From NCBI RefSeq assembly GCF_018122735.1, contig NZ_JAGRRD010000001.1:2567342-2631341 (forward strand): DNA of 64,000 nucleotides, in the 5' to 3' direction. Positions within the stretch are counted from its first letter, which is position 1. Every line of letters begins with the position of its first letter. The translations under genes and the position numbers were made by a program. The notes beneath the pieces are model-generated. The model saw only the letters and a program-made list of their open reading frames with translations. It did not search any database and was not told the DNA's origin. Positions 1-9,571 of the stretch are shown here, piece after piece. Source of the DNA: Azoarcus sp. L1K30. Its GTDB lineage: Bacteria; Pseudomonadota; Gammaproteobacteria; Burkholderiales; Rhodocyclaceae.

Positions 1-2
1 AG

Positions 3-587
3 TCCGGGCTTTATTACAATCGGTACCGGTACTACGATCCACGGCAGGGTCGGTATATCCAAAGTGATCCGATTGGACTCCGGGGAGGCGTTAATACCTA
101 CGCTTACGTCGGTGGTAATCCTCTGAATTTTGTTGATCCCCTTGGGTTATATACCGAGATTATTATTTGGCAACCTGTGGGGCATTCGTCATCATCATTT
201 GGGCATGTGTCTTCAAATGTTAATGGAACTAACTATTCGTGGGGGCCAGGCGGTTGGGATACGAAATATCCTAATGCTTCTGATTATGCGAATCGCCAGC
301 ACACTTTTCGTTCAGGGGTTGGTCAAATTCTCAATTTGACTCCAGAACAAGAAGCAAAATTAGTTGCGTGTTATGCAAAGCATGGAGGCGATTACAGTGC
401 ATTTTCGAATAATTGCGGTGATCCTCATAAGGACTGTTTGAAAGAAGCGTTGGGTTCGTCTGTCTCTGATTCATTATTCCCAGTGAATATTGGTAATGAT
501 TTGTTGGATTCTCCACTCAATGGTGGATCGACTTTCTACCCTGGGCCTGAGCGCGGATTTTGGGATGATGGATTTTGGGCAAGATGA
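3..587 (+). CDS. RHS-repeat protein, C-terminal part with toxin-like tip (partial)
   Basis: The gene is cut by the left edge, so only the last 194 codons are visible. The first ~45 residues are the classic RHS core end: [21 protein letters not shown] and [11 protein letters not shown]. In RHS polymorphic toxins the variable tip begins right after this DPxGL motif. The tip here is about 145 residues. It contains GHSSSSFGH near its start and SNNCGDP later, a His-then-Cys order that recalls circularly permuted NlpC/P60 (papain-like) hydrolases; that family call is inference. Base composition is visibly more AT-rich than the rest of the window, suggesting horizontal acquisition. The TGA stop overlaps the ATG of the next gene, as expected for a toxin-immunity pair. 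Confidence 0.85.
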   Translation, partial: SGLYYNRYRYYDPRQGRYIQSDPIGLRGGVNTYAYVGGNPLNFVDPLGLYTEIIIWQPVGHSSSSFGHVSSNVNGTNYSWGPGGWDTKYPNASDYANRQHTFRSGVGQILNLTPEQEAKLVACYAKHGGDYSAFSNNCGDPHKDCLKEALGSSVSDSLFPVNIGNDLLDSPLNGGSTFYPGPERGFWDDGFWAR

Positions 588-910
588 AAAATATGAAAAA
601 TAATATGCTTTGGATAATCCTGATGCTGGCATGTGGAATTACGGGGCTGTTTTTTTATATGCAGCAAAAACCATCGTTATACTTGATGGCAAAAGACATT
701 GTTCCGGTGTTCTCGAGTCAAGAAGACGCAATGACTTTGCCTAAGGAGAGGGCTTGGAAAAACTTAGAGCCTCAACAGAAAGTGCAAGTGCTTTCATGTG
801 TGGATGTCAAGCACTACCTCATTTACAAGGTATCTCTTAATGGGGAAGTGGGATTTGTGAATGAAGGAAACTATGTGCTTTTAAGAAACGATAAACCGGC
901 TATTTGTTAA
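584..910 (+). CDS. Membrane-anchored SH3-like small protein, probable immunity protein
   Basis: A 108-residue protein whose ATG overlaps the RHS stop by four bases (ATGA), implying translational coupling. Residues ~8-27 form one hydrophobic segment with a short basic N-terminus, so the rest should lie in the periplasm. The soluble part (from about residue 35) resembles a bacterial SH3-like fold: VPVFSS, a VQVLSC strand, then [12 protein letters not shown]. No family was recognised with certainty. Position, size, coupling and low GC fit an immunity protein, and a periplasmic location would fit a toxin acting on the cell envelope. An in-frame TTG at 575 is possible but less likely as the start. 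Confidence 0.7.
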   Translation: MKNMKNNMLWIILMLACGITGLFFYMQQKPSLYLMAKDIVPVFSSQEDAMTLPKERAWKNLEPQQKVQVLSCVDVKHYLIYKVSLNGEVGFVNEGNYVLLRNDKPAIC

Positions 911-926
911 ACTTGATTCGAGCCTT

Positions 927-963
927 AAACAGAAAGCCCAGCCAAGCGCTGGGCTTTCTGTTT
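927..963. terminator. Strong bidirectional hairpin terminator
   Basis: A perfect 16-bp stem (927-942 with 948-963) around the 5-nt loop CAAGC. The outer stem is A-rich on the left and T-rich on the right, so it can act as a Rho-independent terminator on either strand. It closes the RHS/immunity unit. Confidence 0.85.
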
Positions 964-1128
964 AACAGGCCGTTGAAAAACGCATGTTGAAATCGGACCT
1001 CGCTTTCGTTCTTCGTTGCACGTCGATGTTTTCAAGGTCGGCGAGGTCAATTTCGACCGCTTTGCAGCCGAATTCGAGGCCTTTTGGGAATCAAAAGGGT
1101 CAGAGTCGTTTGAAGCCGCTGGGGCGGC
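964..1128. other. Unassigned spacer between RHS unit and trkH fragment
   Basis: No convincing gene. The sequence is intermediate in composition and opens with a GTTGAAAAACGC string of the kind often seen at the edges of mobile or repeated elements. No terminal inverted repeat pair or target duplication could be seen. It probably contains the scar of the rearrangement that cut trkH. Confidence 0.4.
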
Positions 1129-1608
1129 TCACCGCCCACAGCCTGCCCGGGGCGCCGGTGACGCGTTACGAACACAACGCCGTGGGCCCATCCCGCCCAC
1201 CCAGTGCATGAAGGTGCGCCACAGGTTGATCGAGGTCGGCAGATACTCGAGCCCGGTGAGCACGGTCGCGCCCGTCGTCGTCAAGCCGGAGGCAGCTTCG
1301 AAATAGGCGTCGGTAAAAGACAGTGCCGGCATGTACAGCATCAGCGGCATGGCGCCGAAGATCGGCACCACGATCCAGGTGGCCGCCACCAGCAGGAAGC
1401 CGTCATGGATGCGCAGGTCTCGGCGCTGATGGCGGGTGGTGACCCATGCCAGCAGACCGCAGATGAAGGTCACCAGCAGGGCTTCGTCGTAGGAGGCGAT
1501 GGCGCCATCGTCGAGAAAATAAGACACGGCGAGCGGGAACGCCATCACCAGTCCGAACAGCATCAAGACAAGGCCAAGCGCACCGATGACCGGAAAATAG
1601 CTGCGCAT
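1129..1608 (-). pseudogene. trkH: Truncated TrkH potassium-uptake protein (N-terminal fragment)
   Basis: The first 141 codons read as the beginning of a TrkH/KtrB-type K+ transporter membrane subunit. There are two hydrophobic hairpins, a short conserved stretch ending ASGLTTTGATVL (the selectivity-filter region of the first pore loop), then LWRTFMHWVGGMG. TrkH is normally about 480 residues, but homology stops abruptly at position ~1186 and the frame runs through unrelated sequence to a stop at 1129. The three downstream pore repeats are missing, so the product cannot form a channel. The break faces the RHS/low-GC segment, so a deletion or insertion there is the likely cause. Confidence 0.8.
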
Positions 1609-1884
1609 CTGATCAGTCCGGCACGCGCGTTCGCCCGCCGGAACACCCGGGAAAGGCTGCGAATGCTAGGTTGAAAGACATAAAGATGGTGTAAAGATTC
1701 TGCATCGCAGCAATTCTTCAGCGCGCCCCACCGGGTCGTCGTCCGCGCATATACATGCGGGCAAACACGAATAGCCATGCGTCGTGGATGCGGGGCAGAG
1801 TAAGCCATTGATCTCGACTCGACGCCAGAGCGGGCGACTTCGATGCAACCATTTGACTGCTCACAATACGGTAGGAGACTTTCG

Positions 1885-2841
1885 ATGAAACTGATCCGAA
1901 CCCTTGGCCTGGTCGCCGGCATGACGCTGGGCGCTACGCTCGGCACCCAACCGGCGCACGCCCAACAATTCGTGAACGTGCTGACCGGCGGAACCAGCGG
2001 CGTATATTACCCGCTCGGGGTCGCGCTCTCCCAGCTCTATGGCAAGGCGCTGCCGGACGCCAAGATCAGCGTGCAATCGACGAAGGCCAGCGCGGAGAAC
2101 CTCAACCTGTTGCAGGCCGGGCGTGGCGAAATTGCCTTCGCGCTGGGCGATGCGGTCTCCGACGCATGGAACGGCGTCGAAGAGGCGGGCTTCAAGACCA
2201 AGCTGAACAAGCTGCGCGGCGTGGCCGCGATCTACCCCAACTACATCCAGATCGTCGCCGCCGCCGACTCCGGCATCAACACGCTTGCAGACCTCAAGGG
2301 CAAGCGGGTGTCGGTGGGCGCGGCGCGCTCGGGAACGGAACTCAACGCGCGGGCAATCTTCAAGGGTGCGGGCATGCGCTACGACGACCTGGGCAAGGTC
2401 GAGTACCTGCCGTTCGGCGAATCGGTCGAGCTGATCAAGAACCGGCAACTCGACGCCACGCTGCAATCCGCCGGACTCGGTGTGGCATCTCTGCGTGATC
2501 TGGCCAACGCCGTCAAGATCGTCGTGGTCCCGGTGCCGGCCGAGGTCGTCGCGAAAATCGGCGACGCCGCCTATCAGGCCAGCGTCATTCCGGCCAATAC
2601 CTACCAGGGTCAGACCGCCGACGTGCCGACCGCGCGCATTCGCAACATCCTCGTCACCCACGCCGGCGTCTCCGACGACGTCGTGTACGCGATGACGAAG
2701 ACCATGTTCGACAACCTCGACCATCTCGTCAGCGCACACGCGGCGGCCAAGGGCATCGTCAAGGAGGACGCGACGGCCGTGCCGCTGCCACTGCATCCGG
2801 GCGCGGCGCGTTACTACCGCGAGGCCGGACTGCTGAAGTAA
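1885..2841 (+). CDS. TAXI-family TRAP transporter solute-binding receptor
   Basis: A 318-residue periplasmic receptor of a TAXI-type TRAP transporter. These bind small organic acids and hand them to a sodium-driven permease. The ATG at 1885 follows a good ribosome site (TAGGAG) and starts a clean signal peptide cleaved after QPAHA. The mature protein has the family pattern: FVNVLTGGTSGVYYPLG near the N-terminus, STKASAENL, GKRVSVGAARSGTE in the centre, and a C-terminal LHPGAARYYRE. The fused permease follows 83 bp downstream, completing the transporter. The ligand cannot be read from sequence; C4-dicarboxylates, glutamate or other acids are possible. Confidence 0.92.
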   Translation: MKLIRTLGLVAGMTLGATLGTQPAHAQQFVNVLTGGTSGVYYPLGVALSQLYGKALPDAKISVQSTKASAENLNLLQAGRGEIAFALGDAVSDAWNGVEEAGFKTKLNKLRGVAAIYPNYIQIVAAADSGINTLADLKGKRVSVGAARSGTELNARAIFKGAGMRYDDLGKVEYLPFGESVELIKNRQLDATLQSAGLGVASLRDLANAVKIVVVPVPAEVVAKIGDAAYQASVIPANTYQGQTADVPTARIRNILVTHAGVSDDVVYAMTKTMFDNLDHLVSAHAAAKGIVKEDATAVPLPLHPGAARYYREAGLLK

Positions 2842-2924
2842 GCCGCCTGGCGACCCGACGCCAGCACCGAGCGCACATCCCGCCCACGTCGTGACGCGGG
2901 ATGTCATCCCATCCGGAGTCGCAC

Positions 2925-4991
2925 ATGTCAGAATCCAGCTCGCTCACGCCGTTCGGCTGGGAGCGCGAAAAGGGCTACCAGGCACGCGCCCTGTTCCTGA
3001 TCGCCGTGGCGTTCTCGACCTACCAGATCGTGATCGCAGCCTATCACCCGCTGTCGTCACAGGTCGTACGCACGATTCACGTCGGCTTTCTGCTGCTGAT
3101 GACCTTTGCCTCCTTTCCGGTGTGGCTGCCGCATCGTCGCAGCGTGCCCGCGCTGGCGTGGCTGGTCGGCCTCACCGGTTTCGTGCTGGCGTTCTACCAC
3201 TGGATCTTCGAAGCAGACCTGATCCAGCGTGCCGGCGACCCTACCACCACCGACCTGGTCGTCGGCACCATCACCCTGATACTGGTATTCGAAGGTGCGC
3301 GCCGCATGATGGGGCTGGCGCTCCCTCTCATCTGTGCGAGCTTCTTCGCCTACGCCGCCTTCGGCCAATACCTGCCGGGCGAACTCGCCCATCGAGGCTA
3401 CGCCTTTTCGCAACTCATCGAACATCTCACCTTCGGCACCGAAGGAATATACGGCGTACCGACCTACGTCAGCTCCACCTACATCTTTCTGTTCATCCTG
3501 TTCGGCGCCTTTCTCGAACAGGCCGGCATGATCCAGCTCTTCACCGACTTTGCCCTCGGCACCGTCGGACATACCCGCGGCGGGCCAGCCAAGGTGTCGG
3601 TGATTTCATCCGGCCTGATGGGCACGATCAACGGCTCGGGCGTGGCCAACGTCGTCACCACCGGTCAATTCACCATCCCGCTGATGAAGCGCTTCGGCTA
3701 TCGGCCCGAGTTTGCCGGCGGCGTGGAGGCCACCGCCAGCATGGGCGGCCAGATCATGCCGCCGGTCATGGGTGCGGTCGCCTTCATCATGGCCGAGACC
3801 ATCGGCGTCGCCTACGTCGAGATCGTCAAGGCCGCGATCGTGCCCGCGGTACTCTACTTCATCACCGCGTTCTGGATGGTGCATCTGGAGGCCGGCCGCG
3901 CCGGTCTGCACGGCCTGGCCAAGAGCGAATGCCCGGACGCATGGGCTGCCGTGCGCCGCGGCTGGTATTTGCTGCTGCCGCTGGCCATACTCGTGTGGCT
4001 GCTGTTCTCGGGGTACACGCCGCTGTTTTCCGGCACGGTCGGACTGGCACTGACGGCGGTGCTGATCTTCGGCGCGGCCATTGCGCTGCGGCTCAGGGGT
4101 ATCGCCCTGAGGGTGGCGTTCTGGATCGCGCTGGGCATCGCCTGCTCGGGCTTTCTGAAGTGGGGCATCGACGCATTTTTCGTGCTCATCGCCGTGCTCG
4201 TCGTCGCCTGCGCCTTCGTCCGCGGCGGCCGCGAGACCCTTCGGGTGGCACTCAATGCGCTCGCCGACGGCGCCCGTCACGCCTTGCCGGTGGGCGTGGC
4301 CTGCGCCCTGGTCGGGGTGATCATCGGCGTGCTGACGCTGACCGGAGCGGCAACCTCTTTCGCCAACATGATCATTACGCTGGGCGAGAACAACATGCTG
4401 CTGTCGCTGGTTCTGACCATGCTGGTCTGCCTGCTGTTGGGCATGGGCATTCCGACCATTCCCAACTACATCATTACCTCGTCGCTTGCCGCACCGGCCC
4501 TGCTGGAACTCGGGGTGCCCCTGATTGTCAGCCACATGTTCGTGTTCTACTTCGGCATTCTTGCGGACCTGACCCCCCCGGTCGCGCTGGCCGCGTTCGC
4601 CGCGGCACCGATCGCGGGGGTATCGGGCATGAAGATTGGCGTACAGGCCGTACGGATTGCCATGGCAGGCTTCATCATTCCCTACATGGCAGTCTATGCT
4701 CCCGAGCTCATGCTGCAGGGCGACCCCGGTTTTGTGGCGGTGGCGTGGATTGTGTTCAAGGCCTTGCTTGCCATCGGCCTGTGGGGCGTTGCCTCGGTGG
4801 GCTACCTGTGGCAGGCAGTGAGCTGGCCCGAGCGCGTGGGCGCGCTCCTCGCCGCCGTCTGCCTGGTTGCCGCCCTGCCCATCACCGACGAGATCGGCAT
4901 CGGCGCAGCCACGCTGCTGCTAGGCCTGCAGGTCAGGCGGCGCCTGCGCGTACGTGGAAACAAGGCCGGCGCCGACTCGCCAAAGTCATAA
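2925..4991 (+). CDS. TRAP transporter fused DctQ-DctM permease (TAXI type)
   Basis: A 688-residue inner-membrane protein in which the small 4-TM (DctQ-like) and large 12-TM (DctM-like) subunits are one polypeptide, the usual form for TAXI systems. Conserved large-subunit stretches include GSGVANVVTTGQFTIPLMKR, GGQIMPPVMGAVAF, LLGMGIPTIPNYI and FYFGILADLTPPVALAAF, which form the substrate and Na+ path. The ATG at 2925 is chosen because CGGAG precedes it at good spacing; an in-frame ATG at 2901 would add eight residues. With the receptor just upstream it forms a complete two-gene transporter, closed by the hairpin at 4997-5032. Confidence 0.93.
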   Translation: MSESSSLTPFGWEREKGYQARALFLIAVAFSTYQIVIAAYHPLSSQVVRTIHVGFLLLMTFASFPVWLPHRRSVPALAWLVGLTGFVLAFYHWIFEADLIQRAGDPTTTDLVVGTITLILVFEGARRMMGLALPLICASFFAYAAFGQYLPGELAHRGYAFSQLIEHLTFGTEGIYGVPTYVSSTYIFLFILFGAFLEQAGMIQLFTDFALGTVGHTRGGPAKVSVISSGLMGTINGSGVANVVTTGQFTIPLMKRFGYRPEFAGGVEATASMGGQIMPPVMGAVAFIMAETIGVAYVEIVKAAIVPAVLYFITAFWMVHLEAGRAGLHGLAKSECPDAWAAVRRGWYLLLPLAILVWLLFSGYTPLFSGTVGLALTAVLIFGAAIALRLRGIALRVAFWIALGIACSGFLKWGIDAFFVLIAVLVVACAFVRGGRETLRVALNALADGARHALPVGVACALVGVIIGVLTLTGAATSFANMIITLGENNMLLSLVLTMLVCLLLGMGIPTIPNYIITSSLAAPALLELGVPLIVSHMFVFYFGILADLTPPVALAAFAAAPIAGVSGMKIGVQAVRIAMAGFIIPYMAVYAPELMLQGDPGFVAVAWIVFKALLAIGLWGVASVGYLWQAVSWPERVGALLAAVCLVAALPITDEIGIGAATLLLGLQVRRRLRVRGNKAGADSPKS

Positions 4992-4996
4992 GCTGA

Positions 4997-5032
4997 AAAC
5001 AAAAAACGCAGCTTACGCTGCGTTTTTTGTTT
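4997..5032. terminator. Bidirectional Rho-independent terminator
   Basis: A 16-bp perfect stem (4997-5012 with 5017-5032) around loop TTAC. It has A-rich and T-rich outer arms, so it can stop the TRAP operon on the plus strand and the 6S RNA transcript on the minus strand. Confidence 0.9.
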
Positions 5033-5040
5033 GGCCCCCC

Positions 5041-5214
5041 GCCTGTGCCGTTTCCGCCGGGCATCCTGAACCTAGGGTTCAGGGAGGTCACTTTCCTTCC
5101 GCATCAGGCTCACCCGGCGAGGGGCGTGCACACCAGCGGCATCAATGGTCAGCAACCGAGTCTCTCGACTATTGGTTCAAGGAATCTACGACTTCAACGA
5201 ACACGGCAGGGGAT
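5041..5214 (-). ncRNA. ssrS: 6S RNA, regulator of RNA polymerase
   Basis: About 174 nt on the minus strand, directly downstream of zapA, which is the conserved location of 6S RNA in proteobacteria. On the minus strand the 3' part reads GACCTCCCTGAACCCTAGGT, then TTCAGG and CCCGGCGGAAACGGCACAGG. This resembles the E. coli 6S 3' half with its TTGAACC...GGTTCAAGG element and closing stem. The 5' end (CCTGCCGTGTTCG) pairs with the 3' CGGAAACGGCACAGG to make the terminal stem, leaving a long imperfect hairpin with a central bubble. 6S RNA mimics an open promoter and sequesters sigma-70 holoenzyme in stationary phase. Ends are approximate. Confidence 0.88.
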
Positions 5215-5238
5215 TGATTTTGCACGCTTTTTTAAAGC

Positions 5239-5535
5239 TCAAAAGAGCTTGTCCTGCTGGGCCAGTACCCCGTCAAGGCGTGCTTGCATGAGTCCGATTC
5301 TACGCTTCGCGGCCGGCATGTCAAACCCGTTTCCGCGTTGATGCTGGAGAAATTCATGGGCGATGTTGAGTGCAGTCATGACCGCCAGTTTCTCGCCCGA
5401 TGCATTGGTCTTGCCGATCAATTCGTTCAATTTGCCATCGACATAGGTGACGGCTTCGAGCAGTCCGGCCTTGGTCTCGGCTGTGCACGACACTCGGTAC
5501 TCCTTGCCCAGCAAAGCGATGTCCAGGGATTCCAT
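5239..5535 (-). CDS. zapA: Cell division protein ZapA
   Basis: A 98-residue cytosolic protein matching ZapA, which cross-links FtsZ filaments and stabilises the Z ring. The N-terminal globular domain has LDIALLGKEYRVSC and the C-terminal half is a coiled coil beginning near AVMTALNIAHEFL, the family signature around the conserved NIA/hydrophobic heptads. Length is typical. It lies 10 bp downstream of a small coiled-coil gene and just upstream of 6S RNA, the standard gammaproteobacterial/betaproteobacterial arrangement. The usual next gene, 5-formyltetrahydrofolate cyclo-ligase, is not present here; the TRAP operon occupies that place. Confidence 0.93.
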   Translation of the reverse strand: MESLDIALLGKEYRVSCTAETKAGLLEAVTYVDGKLNELIGKTNASGEKLAVMTALNIAHEFLQHQRGNGFDMPAAKRRIGLMQARLDGVLAQQDKLF

Positions 5536-5545
5536 GCGTTCGTCC

Positions 5546-5740
5546 TCAGGCTTCTGGCAACTTGGCCAGCAGGGCTTCCAGCTTTTCGGTCGCCAATTTC
5601 ACCTTGGCAGCCAGTTGATGATTCTCGGCCTCGAGCCTGGCCACGCGCGTGCGCAACTCGCGGTTGCCCGCCTTGAGTTCGCCGTGCTGACTGATCAGTT
5701 GCTCGATCTGGGATTCGAGCCGGGTGAGTTCTGCGTCCAT
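5546..5740 (-). CDS. Small coiled-coil protein upstream of zapA (ZapB/TIGR02449-like)
   Basis: A 64-residue, almost entirely heptad-patterned protein: LTRLESQIEQLI, then LKAGNRELRTRVARLEAEN and LATEKLEALLAKL. No signal peptide or membrane segment. Small coiled-coil proteins of this type (TIGR02449, ZapB-like) commonly precede zapA and are thought to act in divisome or Z-ring organisation. The assignment rests on length, coiled-coil pattern and position, because such proteins have little sequence specificity. It is co-directional with zapA with a 10-bp gap, so the two are probably co-transcribed. Confidence 0.75.
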   Translation of the reverse strand: MDAELTRLESQIEQLISQHGELKAGNRELRTRVARLEAENHQLAAKVKLATEKLEALLAKLPEA

Positions 5741-5833
5741 GTGGTGGATGGTAGCGGGGGGAGAATGAGGCGGTCAATAAGCCGGGCGAGCCCGGTCCAG
5801 CGGGCCCCGCCAGGGGCCCGGACAGTTGCTTGC

Positions 5834-7684
<1,851 letters not shown>

Positions 7685-7937
7685 GACGGTGCTCCGGGAA
7701 AATCAGCAGGAAGACCGAAGATTCTAACCCCCCTGCCGACGCCGCGGAACATCTGTTCGTGTGAACAGGGGGCACCCCCTGACCTTGCCTGCGCTTGGAG
7801 GCCGCATCCACCGCGGCCAAGCGCCCCGTTCAGCCCCCCGCGCACGTGATCGTAATCGCACCGTAACGGGCGCGTCACCGTCCCGCAACGCACGCTTTCG
7901 ACAATGGCCGCACTCAAACCGGAAAGGGATGCACGCC

Positions 7938-8696
7938 ATGCTCCAGACCCGCCAGCAAACATCGCAACGGCCCGGCCGCAACCTCCACGTCGGCCTCGCA
8001 ACCTGCGACACCGAGATTCTCGAAGCCCAGAAGCTGCGCTACCGCGTGTTCGCGGAGGAAATGGGCGCGCGCCTCAACACCCGCACGCCGGGCGTCGATC
8101 GCGACATCTACGACCCGTTCTGCGAGCACCTGATCGTCCGCGACGAGGACGCCGGCCGCATCGTCGGCACCTACCGCATTCTGTCTCCGTCGGCGGCACG
8201 CAAGGTCGGCGGCTACTACTCGGAGAACGAGTTCGACCTCACCCGGCTGCAGCACCTGCGCAATCGCATCGTCGAGATCGGACGCTCCTGCATCGACCCG
8301 GAGTATCGCAGCGGCGCGGTCATCACCCTGCTGTGGTCCGGTCTTGCCCGCTACATGAAGGAAAACAACTATGGCTATCTGATCGGTTGCGCCTCGGTCA
8401 GCATGGCCGACGGCGGGCACGCCGCCGCCAGCCTGTATAATCGCTTGCGCGAAACGCATCTGGCACCGTTGGAGTACCGCGTGTTCCCGCGCCTGCCGCT
8501 GCCGCTCGAGATGCTCCGTGGCGACCTGCCGGCCGAAACGCCGCCGCTGATCAAGGGTTATCTGCGTGCAGGCGCCTGGGTCTGTGGCGACCCGGCATGG
8601 GACCCGGATTTCAACACCGCCGACCTGCCCCTGCTGATTCCGATGGACAAGGTCTCCGACAAGTACGCCAAACATTTTCTGGGGCGCAAAGACTGA
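7938..8696 (+). CDS. olsB: OlsB-type N-acyltransferase (ornithine lipid synthesis)
   Basis: A 252-residue GNAT-fold acyltransferase resembling OlsB, which transfers a 3-hydroxyacyl group from acyl-ACP to the alpha-amino group of L-ornithine, giving lyso-ornithine lipid. Visible landmarks: EAQKLRYRVFAEEMGA, YDPFCEHLIV, IVEIGRSCIDPEYR, and LIGCASVSMADG. The related PEP-CTERM/exosortase-associated acyltransferases look similar, but an OlsA-like O-acyltransferase overlaps the 3' end, which favours ornithine lipid. The ATG at 7938 is preferred over 7929 because the GGAAAGGG site sits about ten bases upstream. Ornithine lipids replace phospholipids in the outer membrane under phosphate limitation in many bacteria. 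Confidence 0.87.
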   Translation: MLQTRQQTSQRPGRNLHVGLATCDTEILEAQKLRYRVFAEEMGARLNTRTPGVDRDIYDPFCEHLIVRDEDAGRIVGTYRILSPSAARKVGGYYSENEFDLTRLQHLRNRIVEIGRSCIDPEYRSGAVITLLWSGLARYMKENNYGYLIGCASVSMADGGHAAASLYNRLRETHLAPLEYRVFPRLPLPLEMLRGDLPAETPPLIKGYLRAGAWVCGDPAWDPDFNTADLPLLIPMDKVSDKYAKHFLGRKD

Positions 8697-9547
8697 ACAC
8701 CGAAATCGCCAGCGCACCGCGCACGCCGCCGCGTCACGCCGCCAGCCCCGCGCTGCTGCGTGCTTGGCGGCGCCTGCGTCTCGGCGTGCACCTTGCCCGC
8801 GGCGTGATCACGATCGCGCTGATCTACCCGTTGATCTCCGAATCCGCGCGCCTGCGCCTGCGCCAACGGTGGTCGCAAGGCTTGCTGGATATCCTCGGCA
8901 TCACGCTGGAGCACGGCGGCGCCACCGTCACCCCGGGCTGCATGCTGGTCGCCAACCACGTTTCCTGGGTCGACATCTTCGTCATCAACGCGCTCGCACC
9001 GACGGCCTTCATCTCCAAGCACGAGGTCAGGTCATGGCCGGTGATCGGCTGGCTTGCGGCACGGAGCGAAACCGTCTTCCTGCGTCGTGGCAGCAGAGGC
9101 CATGCGAAGATCGTCAATGCAGAGATTGCCGGCCTGCTCGACGCCGGACGAAATGTTGCCGTCTTCCCGGAGGGCACCACCACGGACGGCAGCCAGGTGC
9201 TGCATTTCCACGCTGCCCTGCTGCAACCGGCAATCGAGGCCAGCCGCCCACTGCAGACCTTGGCGCTGCGGTATCGCGACGCCGACGGCAATCCGAGTTG
9301 CGCGCCGGCCTACGACGGAGAGCTGAGCTTGGGCGAGTGCCTGCGCAACATCCTGTCGCATCGCCGCCTGGTGGCCTGTATCGCAGTGGACACACCAATC
9401 CCCACCACGAGCGACAGCCGTCGCCGCGAGCTTGCGCTCGCCACCCGCAACTGGATTGCCGGGCGCATCGGGGCCGAACAGCGGCCCGCGCCGGAGCGAG
9501 ACGCGGCACAGGCTAACGTCGAGGCGACGCAAACAGAACCGGCCTGA
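8693..9547 (+). CDS. olsA: OlsA-type lyso-ornithine lipid O-acyltransferase
   Basis: A PlsC-family (1-acylglycerol-3-phosphate acyltransferase-like) protein of about 285 residues. It carries the HX4D catalytic motif as NHVSWVD and the FPEGTTTDG substrate-binding motif. A hydrophobic segment near the N-terminus (GVITIALIYPLI) anchors it to the inner membrane. Being coupled to olsB, it most likely adds the second fatty acid to lyso-ornithine lipid. The start is uncertain: no ATG lies at the junction, and the best-placed codon is a CTG at 8693 overlapping the olsB stop; a later GTG near 8786 is an alternative. The gene converges on apaH. Confidence 0.82.
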   Translation: MNTEIASAPRTPPRHAASPALLRAWRRLRLGVHLARGVITIALIYPLISESARLRLRQRWSQGLLDILGITLEHGGATVTPGCMLVANHVSWVDIFVINALAPTAFISKHEVRSWPVIGWLAARSETVFLRRGSRGHAKIVNAEIAGLLDAGRNVAVFPEGTTTDGSQVLHFHAALLQPAIEASRPLQTLALRYRDADGNPSCAPAYDGELSLGECLRNILSHRRLVACIAVDTPIPTTSDSRRRELALATRNWIAGRIGAEQRPAPERDAAQANVEATQTEPA

Positions 9548-9571
9548 GCCCCCCGTACGCAGCAAGACCTG

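Noticed and set aside
964-1128. Possible insertion-sequence end (GTTGAAAAACGC near 970)
   Set aside because: No matching inverted end, no transposase reading frame and no direct repeat could be found nearby.
2891-4996. Long open frame of about 700 codons in another frame across the TRAP permease
   Set aside because: Arg/Pro/His-rich translation typical of high-GC frame shadows; the hydrophobic permease frame has clear family motifs.
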